From contig BRXU01000047.1 of the NCBI GenBank assembly GCA_030267565.1, positions 372,001 through 436,000 of the forward strand: a stretch of 64,000 nucleotides of DNA, read 5' to 3'. Positions 1 to 12,069 of this stretch are shown here, piece by piece (the stretch's first letter is position 1; each line of letters begins with the position of its first letter). The notes under the pieces are model-generated. The model was given only the letters and a program-made list of their open reading frames with translations, did not search any database and was not told the DNA's origin. Made by a program: the position numbers and the translations under genes. This DNA is from Pleodorina starrii (taxonomy: Eukaryota > Chlorophyta > Chlorophyceae > Chlamydomonadales > Volvocaceae).

Positions 1-3000
1 TGCCCCCCCGCCCCCCCGCCCGCTCGACAGCCCATCCCACCTCCTCCTCCCCCTAAAACACCCAAACCCACCCCACCCTCAAACGCCCCAGTACTCACTC
101 CCCGCTCCATCCCCTCAAATGCCGTGTGCCCCACCGCACCCCTTCCTCCCTGTGGTATCTCATGGATGAATATGGGGCCTTTCCTGACATCCACCCATGG
201 ACCTTCTTTGGTGAGATACAACACTCCCCGCCCCCATGCCGTACCTGTCCCCACAGGTACTCGAACACCCGTCCGCCCAGTCGCTGGTGCAGCTCGTTGC
301 GGGAAATGGCCAGCACCTCCGTCCGCGTGTCGCACACCGCACTCGAAGTGCGCATCGCCACACCGTCCGAGCGCACCTCCCCAAAGCACTGACCCGCCGT
401 CAACGTACCCAACTCCACAAACACCAGGTCCTGACCCAAACCCAGCTGACGGGGCACACGCGCCTGCCACACCGGCACCGCAGGCGGGCCGGAGCCGCCG
501 GGGCTGGCGACGGCGGCGGCGGCCGCCGCCGCCCAGCCGCCCGCGAGCTGAGACATGGACGGCGGACGGGATCCGGCCACGGGCGGCAGCCCGCCAGGGC
601 TGCTCGTCGGCGCGGCGGCGGCGCCGCCGCTGCCGTCGCTGTCGGAGGTGCCGTACGGCACCTCCCCGCCGTCCGGCGCGGCGGCGGCGGCGGCGGCGCC
701 GCCGCCGCCGGCCAGCGTCCCCGGCATGACCACGTCCTCATACATGGTCTCTGTCCTCTCGCCTATCGCCCGAGCCACCATGCCGAATCGGTCCAACAGC
801 TCATCGGCGGTGGCGTGACTGGCGCGCTTCCGCAGCCGCGTATGCCGCCGGCTGCTGCTGCTGCCGCCGCCGCCGCATTGATGGTTCTGCGGCTGCTGGT
901 GCTGCTGCGGGTTGCCTGGCGGCGTGGGCGTTACAATAGTGGCCCGCCGAACGGTGTCGATCCCCGACACGGACGAGCCGGCGACGGAGCGCGATTGGTC
1001 CTTGCCGCCACCGCCACCAGAGGCCCAGGTACCACCGCCGGCGGCGGCGGCGGCGGCGGAGGCGGTGGCGGAGCCGGCGGCGTGGGTGCGCGGGCCGCAG
1101 TCCGGCAGCAGCCGACCCATCCCGAACGCCGCCGGACCGGTTCCGGAGCCGGGCGGCCAGGGACCAGGCGGCGAGGACAGCTGCTGCTGCAGCGGCGGCG
1201 CACCGGCGCTGGCGACGGAGGGTTTCCTGACGGACCGCCGGGGGCCCGCGCGCTCAACGCTGAGGGAGGGATGGAGGCCGCCACCGCCACCGCCGCCGGC
1301 AGCGGCAGCCGCAGCGGCAGCGGTCCCGACTCGGCTGGTGAGACCCGCGGCCGCTACCGCCGCGGAAACTGAGTTGTAGAGGGTCTCGCCGCGGGGGCTG
1401 CTGGGGGGCAGAAACTGGAGGGTAGGGGACGGGACGGGAGGGGCGGGAGGAGGGAGGGGGAGGGGGCGGGCAGGTGAGAGGGCGAGGGAGGAAGTAGGAC
1501 GTTAGGGTCGTTTGCGAGCTCCGAGACCAAGGAGGCCGCGACCTGTGTGCAACTGCCATCGGGACCGGGAGGGGGGGGGGAGGAGGATTGAAGGCGCACG
1601 AGCGCAACACCCCCCCAAACACACTTCTTGCAGCCCGCGGTAAAGACGTGCGCTCCCACTCCCGCGCTCTTCCGTGTCAGTCCCCGTTTCAACGCCCCGT
1701 CACATCCCACACCGTACCCACCCAAGCCGTTGGGAGGCAGAGGCAGGCAGCGGAGGAAATCAACGGCCCGCCAACCCCTTTCCCCACCACCACCACCCTC
1801 AAACCTCACCCCGAAGCGCCCTCCCGCCGACTGCCACCCGCCGCTCTGCGTCCCCGCCAGCCCACTGCCTCCACCTCCTCCTCCTCCTCCCGCCTGGCCC
1901 GGCTGCCCCGGGCCCGAGCTCATCCCCTGGCTCAGCCTCCTCGCCCTGCCCCCTGGGGCGCCCTGCCCCCCGCAGGAGCTGGTGCCCGGCAGCGAGGCGG
2001 GCGTGGAGGCCCGGCTGCTCAGCAGGCCGTGACTGAGGCCGTGGCTGAGGCTGCCGCCGGGGGCCGCCGCGGGGGAAAAGCCCGTGGAGGAGCCGAAGGG
2101 CGCCACCAGCGCCCCCGGGTGAGGGTGTTGGGGGTGGGGGTGCACGCCGCTTGCGCCTGCGCCGTGCAGCAGCGCCGCCGCCGCTGCGGTCTGGTCGCGC
2201 ACCGCCGAGAGTTCCGAGGAGATGCGGTTGAGGCGGGTGCGGGCATTGTCGTCCAGGGACACCTGCTTGAGCAGCCGCACGCAGCCGGAGCGGACGATGA
2301 ACAGGTCGTTGCCCACAGAGCCCTGCTTGTAGACCACCTGGGGGGGAGGGGGAGGGGGATCAGGGGGAGGAGGAGGGAGATCAGGGGGAGGGGGTAATTA
2401 AAACGGCCCGGGACAAGGAAACGGAAGGGGGAGGGGGAGGTAAGCCAAGGGGTAAAGAGGGGCAGGTGGAGGGGAGGGCGGGAAGTCAAGGGGGCGATGT
2501 GGGCGCTTGGGGCGGGGACCTGGACCTGGGTGTCATCTTCGTTCGAGAGGCCGTAATTCTCATCGGCCGTCATCGTTAGGTGGTAGTAGCTGGCAGCATG
2601 GACGGACGGACGCACGCACGGACGAGTGGGGGCGCCGGGCGAGGGGCGGAGGCGGTGGTTGGGGGTCGTTGTCGTTTTCGTTGTCCGGCAGGCGGGGGCG
2701 CACGATCCACCACTGCCGGCCAGGAAATCAACGCCGGCCTCCAAGGCCTCCCACCACCTCCACCTCCTCCTCCTCCTCCTCCTCCTCCTCCTCTTCTGCG
2801 TCTATCCGCGCCACCCGGCGCCAACCCAAACCCCACTGCCCTCCCCTCCCCTCCCTTCCCCTCCCTCCCTACCCGAGTACCCGGGGAGAGCTGCTGCCCC
2901 CCACCCCGACTTGCCTCCCTGCCTCCCCAACCCTTCGTTCCATCTTCGCATGTGCCCCTCAAAACGGCGTCTCACGACTTCCTCCCCTCCCCGCCAACCC

Positions 3001-4574
3001 CCTCGCCCCCGCTTCCCCCCCCCCCAACCTGCCCCCCCCCATTCGCCCCACCCTCCCCCCTCCCCGCTCACCGTCCCCCCCGAGAATGTGTGCAGCCTCA
3101 GCACCCGCACCAGCTGCCTCAGCTCCCCCCCCGACAGAGCCGCAAACACCGGCAGCTCCTCCAGCGTCTCCACCATCGCCTCCACATCCCAATTGGGCTC
3201 TGTGGCAAGAACCGCACACAACTGGGGAGGGGGGGAGCACAGCGGGTGTGTGGTTTTGGCGGGTAAAAAAGAACATTTTCGGGGGAGGGAAGGGGAGGGG
3301 AGGGGAACACAGGAGGGAGCGATTGACCCCGAGATCGTCAGGGTGAGGGCCAGGGGGCGCGTGAGGGTGTGTGTGTGTGAGTGTGCATATGGAAGCTATG
3401 TTGGTCCGACGGCGACGCGGCTGCAGCTGTTAGGTAAAGCAGGTACGTCGGAAAGCACTGCCGGATCCGGATCCTAATCCTGGGCCCGTTCGTGACCGTC
3501 GCCTTCGCCTTCGCCCTCGCCTTCGGCCCCTCCTCCATCGCTCTGCGGCCTCTTTTCCTCCCTTGAATCCCCACCCCCACCCACCCGCCCCCTCACCCCA
3601 CCCCCCCCCGCCCCCCCCCCTCACCCCTCACCTGATGCAGCCCGATGGCAGCGCACTCCACCCTGCCCCCCACCGCCACTGCCGTACACGACCACCGCAA
3701 CCGCTGCAGCGGGTCGCCACCACCACCTCCGCCACCTCCACCGCCGCTGCCAGCGCTGAAGCTGCCGCCACTGCGAAAGCCGCCAAAGCCGCCAGAGCCC
3801 CCGCCACTGCCACTCCCGCTCTCCTCCATGACGCTCCCGCCGTACCAGTCCTCCCGCTCTCCACTCCCCGACGTCTCCATCAGCCCTCCCCCTCCCCCTC
3901 CGCCCTCCGCCTCCCACGCCGCCGCCGGACCGCCACCGCCCGGACCACCGCCACCCGCGGCGCTCCGCATCATCGAGGCGGGCACACCGCCCGAGCCCCA
4001 GCCCGGCAGACCCCCGGCTGCGCCCGGCCCCTGCCCCTGCCCCTGGGCCCCCGCCGTGAAGCTGTTGCCTGTAGAGGCAATCTCCGCCCGAGTCGCCAGC
4101 AGCGCCCGACTCGTGATTGCGGGGCCCGCGGGCAGCTCATCCAGAACCGCGGAAATGACACTGCGGGGGACCTGAGACAGCCAGTCCATGTCAATGGCAC
4201 CCAGGCTGTCGCCGCGGCGCAGCACCACACGGCTGCCGTCGTCGAGCGACGACGAACGTCGAGAGTTTTCGGCGGCGGCGGCGGCGGCCGCCGCCATGGC
4301 GGCGGCGGCTACGCCGCCGCCGTTGCGTCCTGCTGCGCGCAGGCTTGCGCGGCTGTGGGAGCGGGAGTTGTGGTGGCTGAGTCGGCGGTGCAGCGAGGGG
4401 CGGGACTGCAGGGCCGGGTGGATGGAGTGGCGGGTTTCGAGCTGGAGGGGGCAGGGGGTGGAGGGGGGCTGGGGCTGGGGCGGGGGGGAGGGGGAGGGGG
4501 AGGTGACGCAGCCCCCGATCATGCTGAGCTGCTCGAGGAGGGAGTGCCGACTGGGGCTGGGGCTGGGGCCGGGT

Positions 4575-4606
<32 letters not shown>

Positions 4607-7066
4607 TTGATGTTGTTGCTGTTGCTGCTGCTGTTGCTGTTGTTGTTGTTGGTGGTGCTGTTGCTGTTGTTGCTGCTGGGAGTGGCAGTGCGTGCCGGGG
4701 CGGCCGTGGTCCGGCGACGGTACGGCAGCGAGGCCGCCGTCCCATCGCCCCTCCACCACCTCCACCTGGGCAAGGCACACGAGGAGGGCAGGTGCGTTGA
4801 GGGCAGCACTTGGTGAGTGGCGTAGAGAGACCGGAGGCGGGGACAGACGGGTTGGGGCAAGCCTGGGGACCGCTTGGGGCCCCTAGGTTTGGTGAGGGGT
4901 GGGTGACACGGCGAGGAGTGGAAGCCCCGACAGCTCTTTAAGCGGCTGGAATCCACCCCGAACCAACCCAATCCTAGGGTACGTCCCGTGCCCACTGTCA
5001 CACCGGGTCGCATTGTTCTTTTTGCCTCGCCTTGACAACGGCATGTGCGCTTCCTTCTCCCCCTTTCATTCTCATCCGTTTATGTGCTTCGCCCTCCCCC
5101 CCAAGCCCAACCCTGCACCTCTCGCTTCGTTTCCATCCTTCCATGGCCCACCCCCGCCGCGTCCCTCCATTTCCTCCTCCTGCCCAACTTGGGGCAGCCC
5201 GCCAGCCTGCCTCCCCCGCGACAGCCCCGCCCCGCCCGCAAAGAAGATGCCGCACGTGCGCCCTACCAGCCCTCCCTCCCCCTCCCCTGCATTTCCCCCT
5301 TCCTCCCTGCCCTTCGCCCCTTACACCCTCCCCTGTTCCCCCCCTCCCCTCCCCCTCCCGCCTCCCCTCCCTCACCTCCCCCGACATGACCACCAGCAAC
5401 GCATCCTGAGGAGCCCCCCGAACACACAGCGCCTCGCCGGGCTGGAACTCCATCACCTGGGGGGGGTTGTGCGTGTGTGGTAGGGGGGAAGGAATGCGAT
5501 GCGTCGTTGGTATTGGTTGCAGCAACCAGACCCCCCAGATGACCACCAAATCCACTCCATATAACCAAATACGACATATGGTAAATTCGTCAGGCTGTGG
5601 GAGACAGCCAGAAGTGGCTGTCCCAGCGGACGGCAGGGCGGGGGCAGGGTAGGGGGCAGGGTAGGGGGCAGGGTAGGGGGCAGGGTCCCAACCGGGCGCG
5701 GACGGGGCACGAACCGGGACCCGATAAGAGGGCCTTTGTGTGTCAGCGTACGGAAGCGGGGCTTGGAGCAAATGGGAGGGGCGCGTGGAGGGTCCACCGA
5801 TGGACGCTGCACGGTGGCGCCACGGGGCGGCAGGAGTCGTGGGACCCACATCAGCCTCAGACAGCAGCACCCTCCCCACTAGCCGCCAGACAGAGAAGCC
5901 TACACGGCCGCCGGGACGTGTGTTGCCTCCCCCTCTTCCCCTCCGGGGCCAGGCCAGGCCCCGCTCCCTCCTTGGCGCACAGCCTAGCAAGCCAATGTGC
6001 CCCCCCCCAGCCAACCGCCCCTCCACTCCACCCGGAGGTCCCTCGGCTCACAGACGAGAGTCCGCATATGCCCACTGTGATATGCTGCCCTATGCTGTCA
6101 TCTTGCAATGCCTGCTGCCTTACGCTATGCTGCAGTATCCCCCCTGTGCTTTTATGTGCTCTGTGTGTGCCTGCCCGGTGGGTCTCCCCGCCTACCCACC
6201 CACCCACCCACCCACCCGGTCCCCCCACACGCCCATCCAACACCCCCCCCGGCCTCACATGCGCCCTCCTGGCTACGGCCATCCGCGCGTTCCGGGTCAG
6301 TCGGCTGAGGGCGGCGGACTGATACAGAACCTCATCGATGACCTGACGGGGGGGCGGGGGAGGCGGGGAGAGGGGGAGGGAGAGGAAGAGGGAGGGCGAA
6401 GAGAAGCAATGAGCATCAATGACCCTCCAGGCAGATGGTGGTGTGGGAGAAGGCAAACCGAGGGACGGACTCCTTGCAAGGAAACAGAGCAGGCAATCCA
6501 AAGAATGGCAGTTGCCAGGCGGCCGGTGATTGCAGCGGCGGGCGGCGTGCTGTGCTGTGGGATGAGGGGTCGAATGCGCACGTGGAGCGGTGCCCCTGCA
6601 TATTCTGTTCCCGCCCTCCGCGCGCCGTTAGGTACTTAGGTTCCATGCATGCTTGCCAACGACAGCTGCGGCGCTGTCCTTCGGGCCGCTGTCAGGTTCC
6701 CCATCTCCGCCCCCTCCCCGGGATCCTGGGCTGAGAGGGATGGTGCAGCGCGAGCAGCGCCGCAGGCAGGGTCTCCCCCTCTCTCACCCTCCGGGCGGCA
6801 CTGCCTTGCTGGACAGATCCCTCAGCAGGGCCCTCGGGGCACGCACCCGCGACCTGAACCCGCCGTGACATTGTTGCACTATGCTCTTTCTTTTGTGCCG
6901 TGCTCAGGGAGAATGGTGTCCCTGAGCACGGCACAAAAGAAAGACGCTGTGCGTCTGAGGCTCCGCGCGTCGCGTACCTCGAGGTAGCTCTCCGTGCGGG
7001 CGTCCGGGGCCATCTGCAGGTAGGTCCGCCGGGCTGCGTGGCGCTGATCTCCAGCACCACGAAACG
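1..7066 (-). CDS. Protein with two cyclic-nucleotide-binding domains, 3' end outside window
   Basis: Eight exons are supported on the minus strand: about 6978-7066, 6259-6342, 5376-5456, 3632-4765, 3072-3197, 1810-2337, 1501-1542 and 245-1414; the last donor (CAG|GTACGG at 244) leads out of the window. Inner junctions are in phase 0. Exons 6259-6342 and 5376-5456 join into the first half of a cNMP-binding beta-roll (RMAVARRAH-VMEFQPGEALCVRGAP, then VVMSGE). Its phosphate-cassette-like part (RRGDSLGAI) lies in exon 3632-4765, after a poly-Gln run. A second fold starts at LPVFAALSGGELRQL (3072-3197), continues with VVYKQGSVGNDLFIVRSG (1810-2337) and ends with GQCFGEVRSDG in 245-1414. Long Gly/Ala/Ser/Gln inserts split both folds. 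It is probably a cNMP sensor, but the substituted cassettes make ligand binding uncertain. The 5' end is unresolved: an ATG at 7306 (context AAAAATGG) is a candidate. The small intron 1415-1500 uses a weak donor (GTCCTA). A kinase or channel part cannot be excluded outside the window. Confidence 0.72.
2391..2427 (+). repeat. R3 repeat (intron of cyclic-nucleotide-binding gene)
   Basis: GGGGTAATTAAAACGGCCCG then GGACAAGGAAACG. Confidence 0.75.
5640..5687 (+). repeat. GGGCAGGGTAGG minisatellite
   Basis: Four units of GGGTAGGGGGCA in an intron of the cyclic-nucleotide-binding gene. On the coding strand it is CCCTGCCCCCTA, close in sequence to the minisatellite at 14981-15155. Confidence 0.85.
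6886..6943. repeat. Perfect 25-bp inverted repeat (hairpin) in an intron
   Basis: Positions 6886-6910 (CTTTCTTTTGTGCCGTGCTC...) are exactly complementary to 6919-6943, with an 8-base loop (GAATGGTG, 6911-6918). It falls inside the intron between the first two recognised exons of the cyclic-nucleotide-binding gene. It could be a small foldback element or a small-RNA hairpin precursor; sequence alone does not decide. Confidence 0.9.
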
Positions 7067-8172
7067 CTGAAGTTACAGCGGTGACGTTTTTGACGAGAGC
7101 CTGTGCCCAGCCTGTTCGCCACAAGTGACGACGGGTCGATGCGAACGGGAACGGGATGTCAGTCGGGTCAGGTTGGGGAATCGAAAATGGGGACGAATGG
7201 CGGACGCGGTGAATCGTAGAATGCATCCATCGAAAGGCTTCGCTTGGGGGGGCGTCAGGTCTGGGACTGCGACGACTGTGTCGGGGACGGAAAGCCGCGC
7301 AGCCATTTTTCCCCGCCGCGACTGCACACGCTTGCAATGAAGTACATAGATGCTTCAAAAAGCGTCTTCGGTTGACAATCGGCAAGCCGAACCTTTTCGA
7401 CAATCGCCTTGGAGGAAATCCGAACTGCGCTTGAATGCGCTAGAAGAAACCCGTGGCCGCACCATGCACCATTCTGTGAAATATACAACTATGAATCATC
7501 CTTCAATTCTAATTGCCCCGGGGCGCAGAGCCCGTGAAGCGACACTCTTCCTTGCAGCCATTCTCCTGGGCATCCAATGTCCAAGCTGGCAGGTCGCGGA
7601 GTCCCTTATCTCCAAGGGCACGAGCAGGGAGGCCCATGCACAACATACACTTACGGTCTCTGGCGCTGCCCAGCTCAGACCCCTCGCTTTGGTCCCGCCC
7701 CTGGTCGCTGCCATCCATGTTGCCTTGCTGCCTGTCGTTTCCTACCTAAACCAAGGCCAGAGATGCTTCATATCAAGAATTGTACATATCTTCTATCGAC
7801 ACGATAGGCATGCATCCAGTTGTCTGCGGCGAAGCTGGCGGGCGCGATTGTAAGGCTTTCAACGACTACGCTGCAATCTTGGGAGAATAGAATGGCTTGT
7901 AGGGAACAAGCAAGATTTCGCAGCGTCACGCGATAGCCCCAGGCGGATAGACCTACACCTGCAAATCGCTCGCCGTACCATCGACAGAAAAGCGCGTTGC
8001 CTCCTCATCTAAACTTTTCAAAATGTTGTAGAACTACTGTGCATTTCGTCCTGCAACTTCCTCCTACCTGCGTTCGGCCTCCTACCTTGAGATGCATGCG
8101 TGAGCTGCGAAGGGACAGTAAGCATGAAACATCTGCGGCTCTAGTACTGTTCATTTAATTGCATCAGATCCA
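7067..8172. other. Divergent intergenic region
   Basis: This stretch lies between the minus-strand cyclic-nucleotide-binding gene and the plus-strand IQANK1-like gene and is lower in GC than its surroundings. It probably holds the 5' exon(s) and promoter of the former and the promoter of the latter. Open frames here (for example 7350-7853, plus) have no recognisable domain or splice context. No TATA box stands out. Confidence 0.5.
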
Positions 8173-11100
8173 ATGGTCTCGAAAGTAAGTCGCTTAGAAG
8201 ACTCACGTGGTCGCCGATTCTGAGCTGGGCTGTGATACCACAAAGTTTTCAAGCGCTGGACACGCCGCAGGATGGCGATACCAAGGCAACAACGCCGAAA
8301 AAGCCAGCTGTGGCGTCGGCCAAGCCGGCTGGCGGGGGCTCCGCTGCGCCACGGGCTGCAGCCAGCCCCTCCCGCCTGCGTGCTGGTGCCGCTGCCAAGC
8401 CGGCCGCGGCGTCCTCAGCGACCGCCAGCAGCAAACCGCCCGCAGTTAAACCGCCTGCATCTAGCAAACCGGCGAGCACGCTGAAGTCGCCGGCGGGAGC
8501 AGCAGCCGGAGCCGGGGGGAGCAAACCCTCCGTCAGCAAGACAGCACCCATCGGCAAGGTGAATGCGGGGACGGGAGTCAAAGGACGTAACCGAGAGCCC
8601 CCGGTCCTGACACAGGAAGACGTCAGCCTGGGGCACGCGCTTATTCAGCTTCCCGGAGTGGAGCCGTCCTGAGCAGCGGGCACAGCGCCATTCACTCCAT
8701 TCGCCAAAACGTTGCTTCGGCTCCCTCGCTGCGGTTCTCGCCGCTCCCAATACCGTATCTCACCCGGCCCTCCCCCTCCCAGGCCACCTCCACGTCCACC
8801 TCTACCGCCAAGGCGGGCGCAAAAGGCTCCGTCGCCAAAGGGGGCGGCAAAGCGACGGCGTCCCGCGGGTCAAAGGAGCCGAAGGCGGAGCGCCCAGAGC
8901 CCGTCCCTGACCCCGGCCCCGACCCCGCCGAGGAGGCGGCTCGCCAGGCCGAGTGAGTGGCTTGGACTGAAGCTGCAGTGGACTGGGCGCCTGTGGGGCC
9001 CAGCCCCCGCTTCCCCCCACCTGGTTCTTCTTTTTACCCCTCCCCCCCCGGCCTATACGTGGATAAACCCCCCCCGAGCTGCAGCTGGGGGGCAAGAAGG
9101 GGTACTTCCTCGCATGCTGCATTGCCGAGGGGCGTATCCAGCATTGCCTGGGAGGAAGGGCAGGACCGGGCAGGGTCTTGGCACAGGGAAGGTCGGCCCT
9201 GATGCTGACGTGCTGACATGCATACCTGCCCACCCCCCATCCCGGTGGTGCTTCAACCGGATCCAATGACGGATATTGCACCACCTCTCATTCCCCCAGA
9301 ACACTGATTACAATGGTAACACCACCACAATGCTCTCCCCCACCTACCTCCCCCCAGGATGGAGGCCAAGGCGGCTGCGGAGATGGAGCAGCTGCGGCGA
9401 GCTGCCTGGCAGGCGCAGGTGGAGTACGAGCGAAAGCAGGAGGCCAAGCGGCGGCAGCAGCGGGAGGAGGAGGCCAAGCGGAAGAAGGAGGTGCGGCAGC
9501 AGTGGGGGGGAGTCGTGGGGAAGGGGGGGGGCGCAAAAAGGGGGGCCTCGGATGGATGGATGGGCGGAGAGAGAGAAGGGCGGCTGGATGGGGGCGGGCC
9601 GGGAGTGTCGCGGCCTGACATGCAGGCGGCCAGGCGGCAGCCAGTGTGTGGGTCCGTCTCGCGCTATCCGGCTCCGCACTGTGTGGGGGCCCCCCCGGGG
9701 TGTCTTCCGGAGCCAGTCAGGCCACCAAGGGAGCGCAGCGGGGCGACACTCCCTTTCACCCCTTCATCTGGTTCCCATGACGGCACCAACGCAACCCGCG
9801 CAAGGCGCCCCACACGGGGCGGACCCAACGCACATTCACGCACCGGGGCGGAGGGGGAAGGGGGTGTACAGGATGCGGGTGCGGCAGCAGCGCGCTCCCC
9901 TGGGCGGGCGGGTGCGCCTGGCAATGAGCTCGCCCGCTCACTCGCGTTGCCCCGGGGCAGGCCCCGGCTGTCCCGGCTCCGAAGCCGTGATCCATAGAGC
10001 TCCGGGTGGCGATCACTGGTGACGTGGTGAGGCTGCCGTACCTGACATGGCGGTGGTGGTGGCAGCTGCGTCTGGCTACGTTGGCTCATTGGCGGTGTTG
10101 TGACTGCGTCTCCCTCCCCCACCCTCGCCCCCCGAGAGACGAGACGGCCTTTTTCTGTTCCCTTACCGTTCACGGGCTCCGGCCTATACCCCCGTGGATG
10201 ACCCCCCCCCTCGCCCGCCTCGCTCGCTCGTCCCGCTGTCAGGAAGCCGCGCTGCGCAAGTCGCTGCTGGAGGCGGCGTACGACGGAGAGGACGAGCAGG
10301 TCCGCGCGGGTCTGGCGCGCGCTCGCGAGGCGGGTCTGCTGCGCCCCGACCCCGTCGAGACGGCGGACGGCCACGGCAACACACTGCTCAGCGAGGCGGC
10401 CGCGGGCGGGGCGCTCAGCACCGTCGGCATGCTGCTGCAGGTGGACGGAGCTGCAGGGGGGGTGGGCGGCGGGGAGTGATATGCTCCTTTATATAAGAAT
10501 GGGTCACTTCGAACGTTGGGGGAGGGCGGGGAGCAACCCACTGGGGCTCGTACCTGTCAGGCATGGTATCAGGGGGCAGGGAGCAGACATCGGGTGCTGT
10601 GTGTGTGTTTGTGTCAAGACAGGGTCGGGAGTGTCGCGAGGTACTGCCTCTTAAGAGTTGATCGCAGCAGGGGTGGGGCGTGGATCGTGGGGGTGTCTGC
10701 ACCGGCGGGCGCCGGCTTGCTCTCGGGAGTGGGAGCCTTTCCGCCGCGGCCGACCCGCCACTCGCGTTGGGGCCGCCGCCAGCCCGTGTCCCTGGCTGCG
10801 ATCGCCTCCTTGATCTCTCTCTCACTCGCTCGCTCGCGCGGTCCGATCCCACCTTTCTCATCCTGCCTTGTCGCTCGCTCACCCGCCGGCCCACTGCCAA
10901 ATCCCACCCTGCGCGGCTGGCCCGTGCTGCCGCTTACACGCCTCTCCACCCCGCGCGATGTTGTGTGACGATGGCGTGCTTCGCGGCGCGTCACGGCCCC
11001 ACGTGTGTGTGTTTGCACCCCCCCCCCCGCTCCCCCTACGGGCTCCGGCCTACACGTGGATAACCCCCCGCTCCCCCCTGGACTCGTCCCTCGTCCCGGG

Positions 11101-12038
11101 TCCCGGGCCGTTTTCTTTTACCCCCCCTGGACTGACTCCCCAGCTGGGTGCGGACCCCAACAGTCGGGGCGAGTTCCAGCGCACCCCGCTGTGGCGGGCG
11201 GCCTTCCTGGGCAAGGAGGAGGTGGTGCCGGCACTGCTGCAGGGAGGGGCCGACCCGCGGATAGGTGGGTGGGGGGGTGGGGGCGTGGGGGTCGGGCAGG
11301 CGGGTGGGTCGGGACTCGGGAGGCTTGGTGGGCGGGCGGGTGGGTGGGTTGGTGAGACCAGGCAAGGCCGGGGAAGGGAAGGGAAGGGTAGGCGTAAGGA
11401 CGGCGGACTTTTCCTCTAAGGAGGGTCCTCTGCCGCGACGCAGTTCGCCCCCGGGCGTCCGATCTCTGTGCGGGAATGGAGGGGAAGGGAAGGGAAAGGG
11501 AGGGGAAATGGGGCGCCCTGCCGGCCACCGCCGCCTGCCTGTCGAACCTAGGATGTGCGAGCGCGGCGCAGGGGTCTGGGGGGCGTCACCGCCGGTACGG
11601 GGCCAGACGTGTTGGTGGCATGGATTGTTTGCTCGAGGGCGTGGGAAACGCCGCGTGGGCGCATGGACTCGCGGCGCTGAGGGGTGAAGCGATTGGCAGG
11701 CTGGGAGGTGGGCTTCTGGACAGCGTGCCGGGCGGGCGGCGGCGACCCGGCACCGGTATCGGGGCCTATCGGAGGCGCAGATGTTCGGGTGATGCTGCAG
11801 CTCACGGTATCAATCCCACGTCCCATGTCGTGGGGGAGGCTTCCTCACCGGCCCTCCTGCACCTGGGGCTCGAATACGGTACACACAAACCGCGGCGCAG
11901 CATTGTCGATCGGACGCACGCCCGCGTCCGTCCGCACGCGCCTGTTGCGAACCACGGGTCGGTCGAGTCGGTGGAGTCCACTGCTTGGCGCGAGGGGCAA
12001 GACGTATAGCGGGCCACCGACTGCCGTCGCGCCCCTGC

Positions 12039-12069
<31 letters not shown>

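Noticed and set aside
3563..4816. 417-codon plus-strand open frame with a poly-Leu run
   Set aside because: The poly-Leu is the antisense reading of the CAG tract that encodes poly-Gln in the cyclic-nucleotide-binding gene.
7350..7853. 167-codon plus-strand frame with a hydrophobic stretch
   Set aside because: No recognisable domain, poor context, and it overlaps the likely divergent promoter region.
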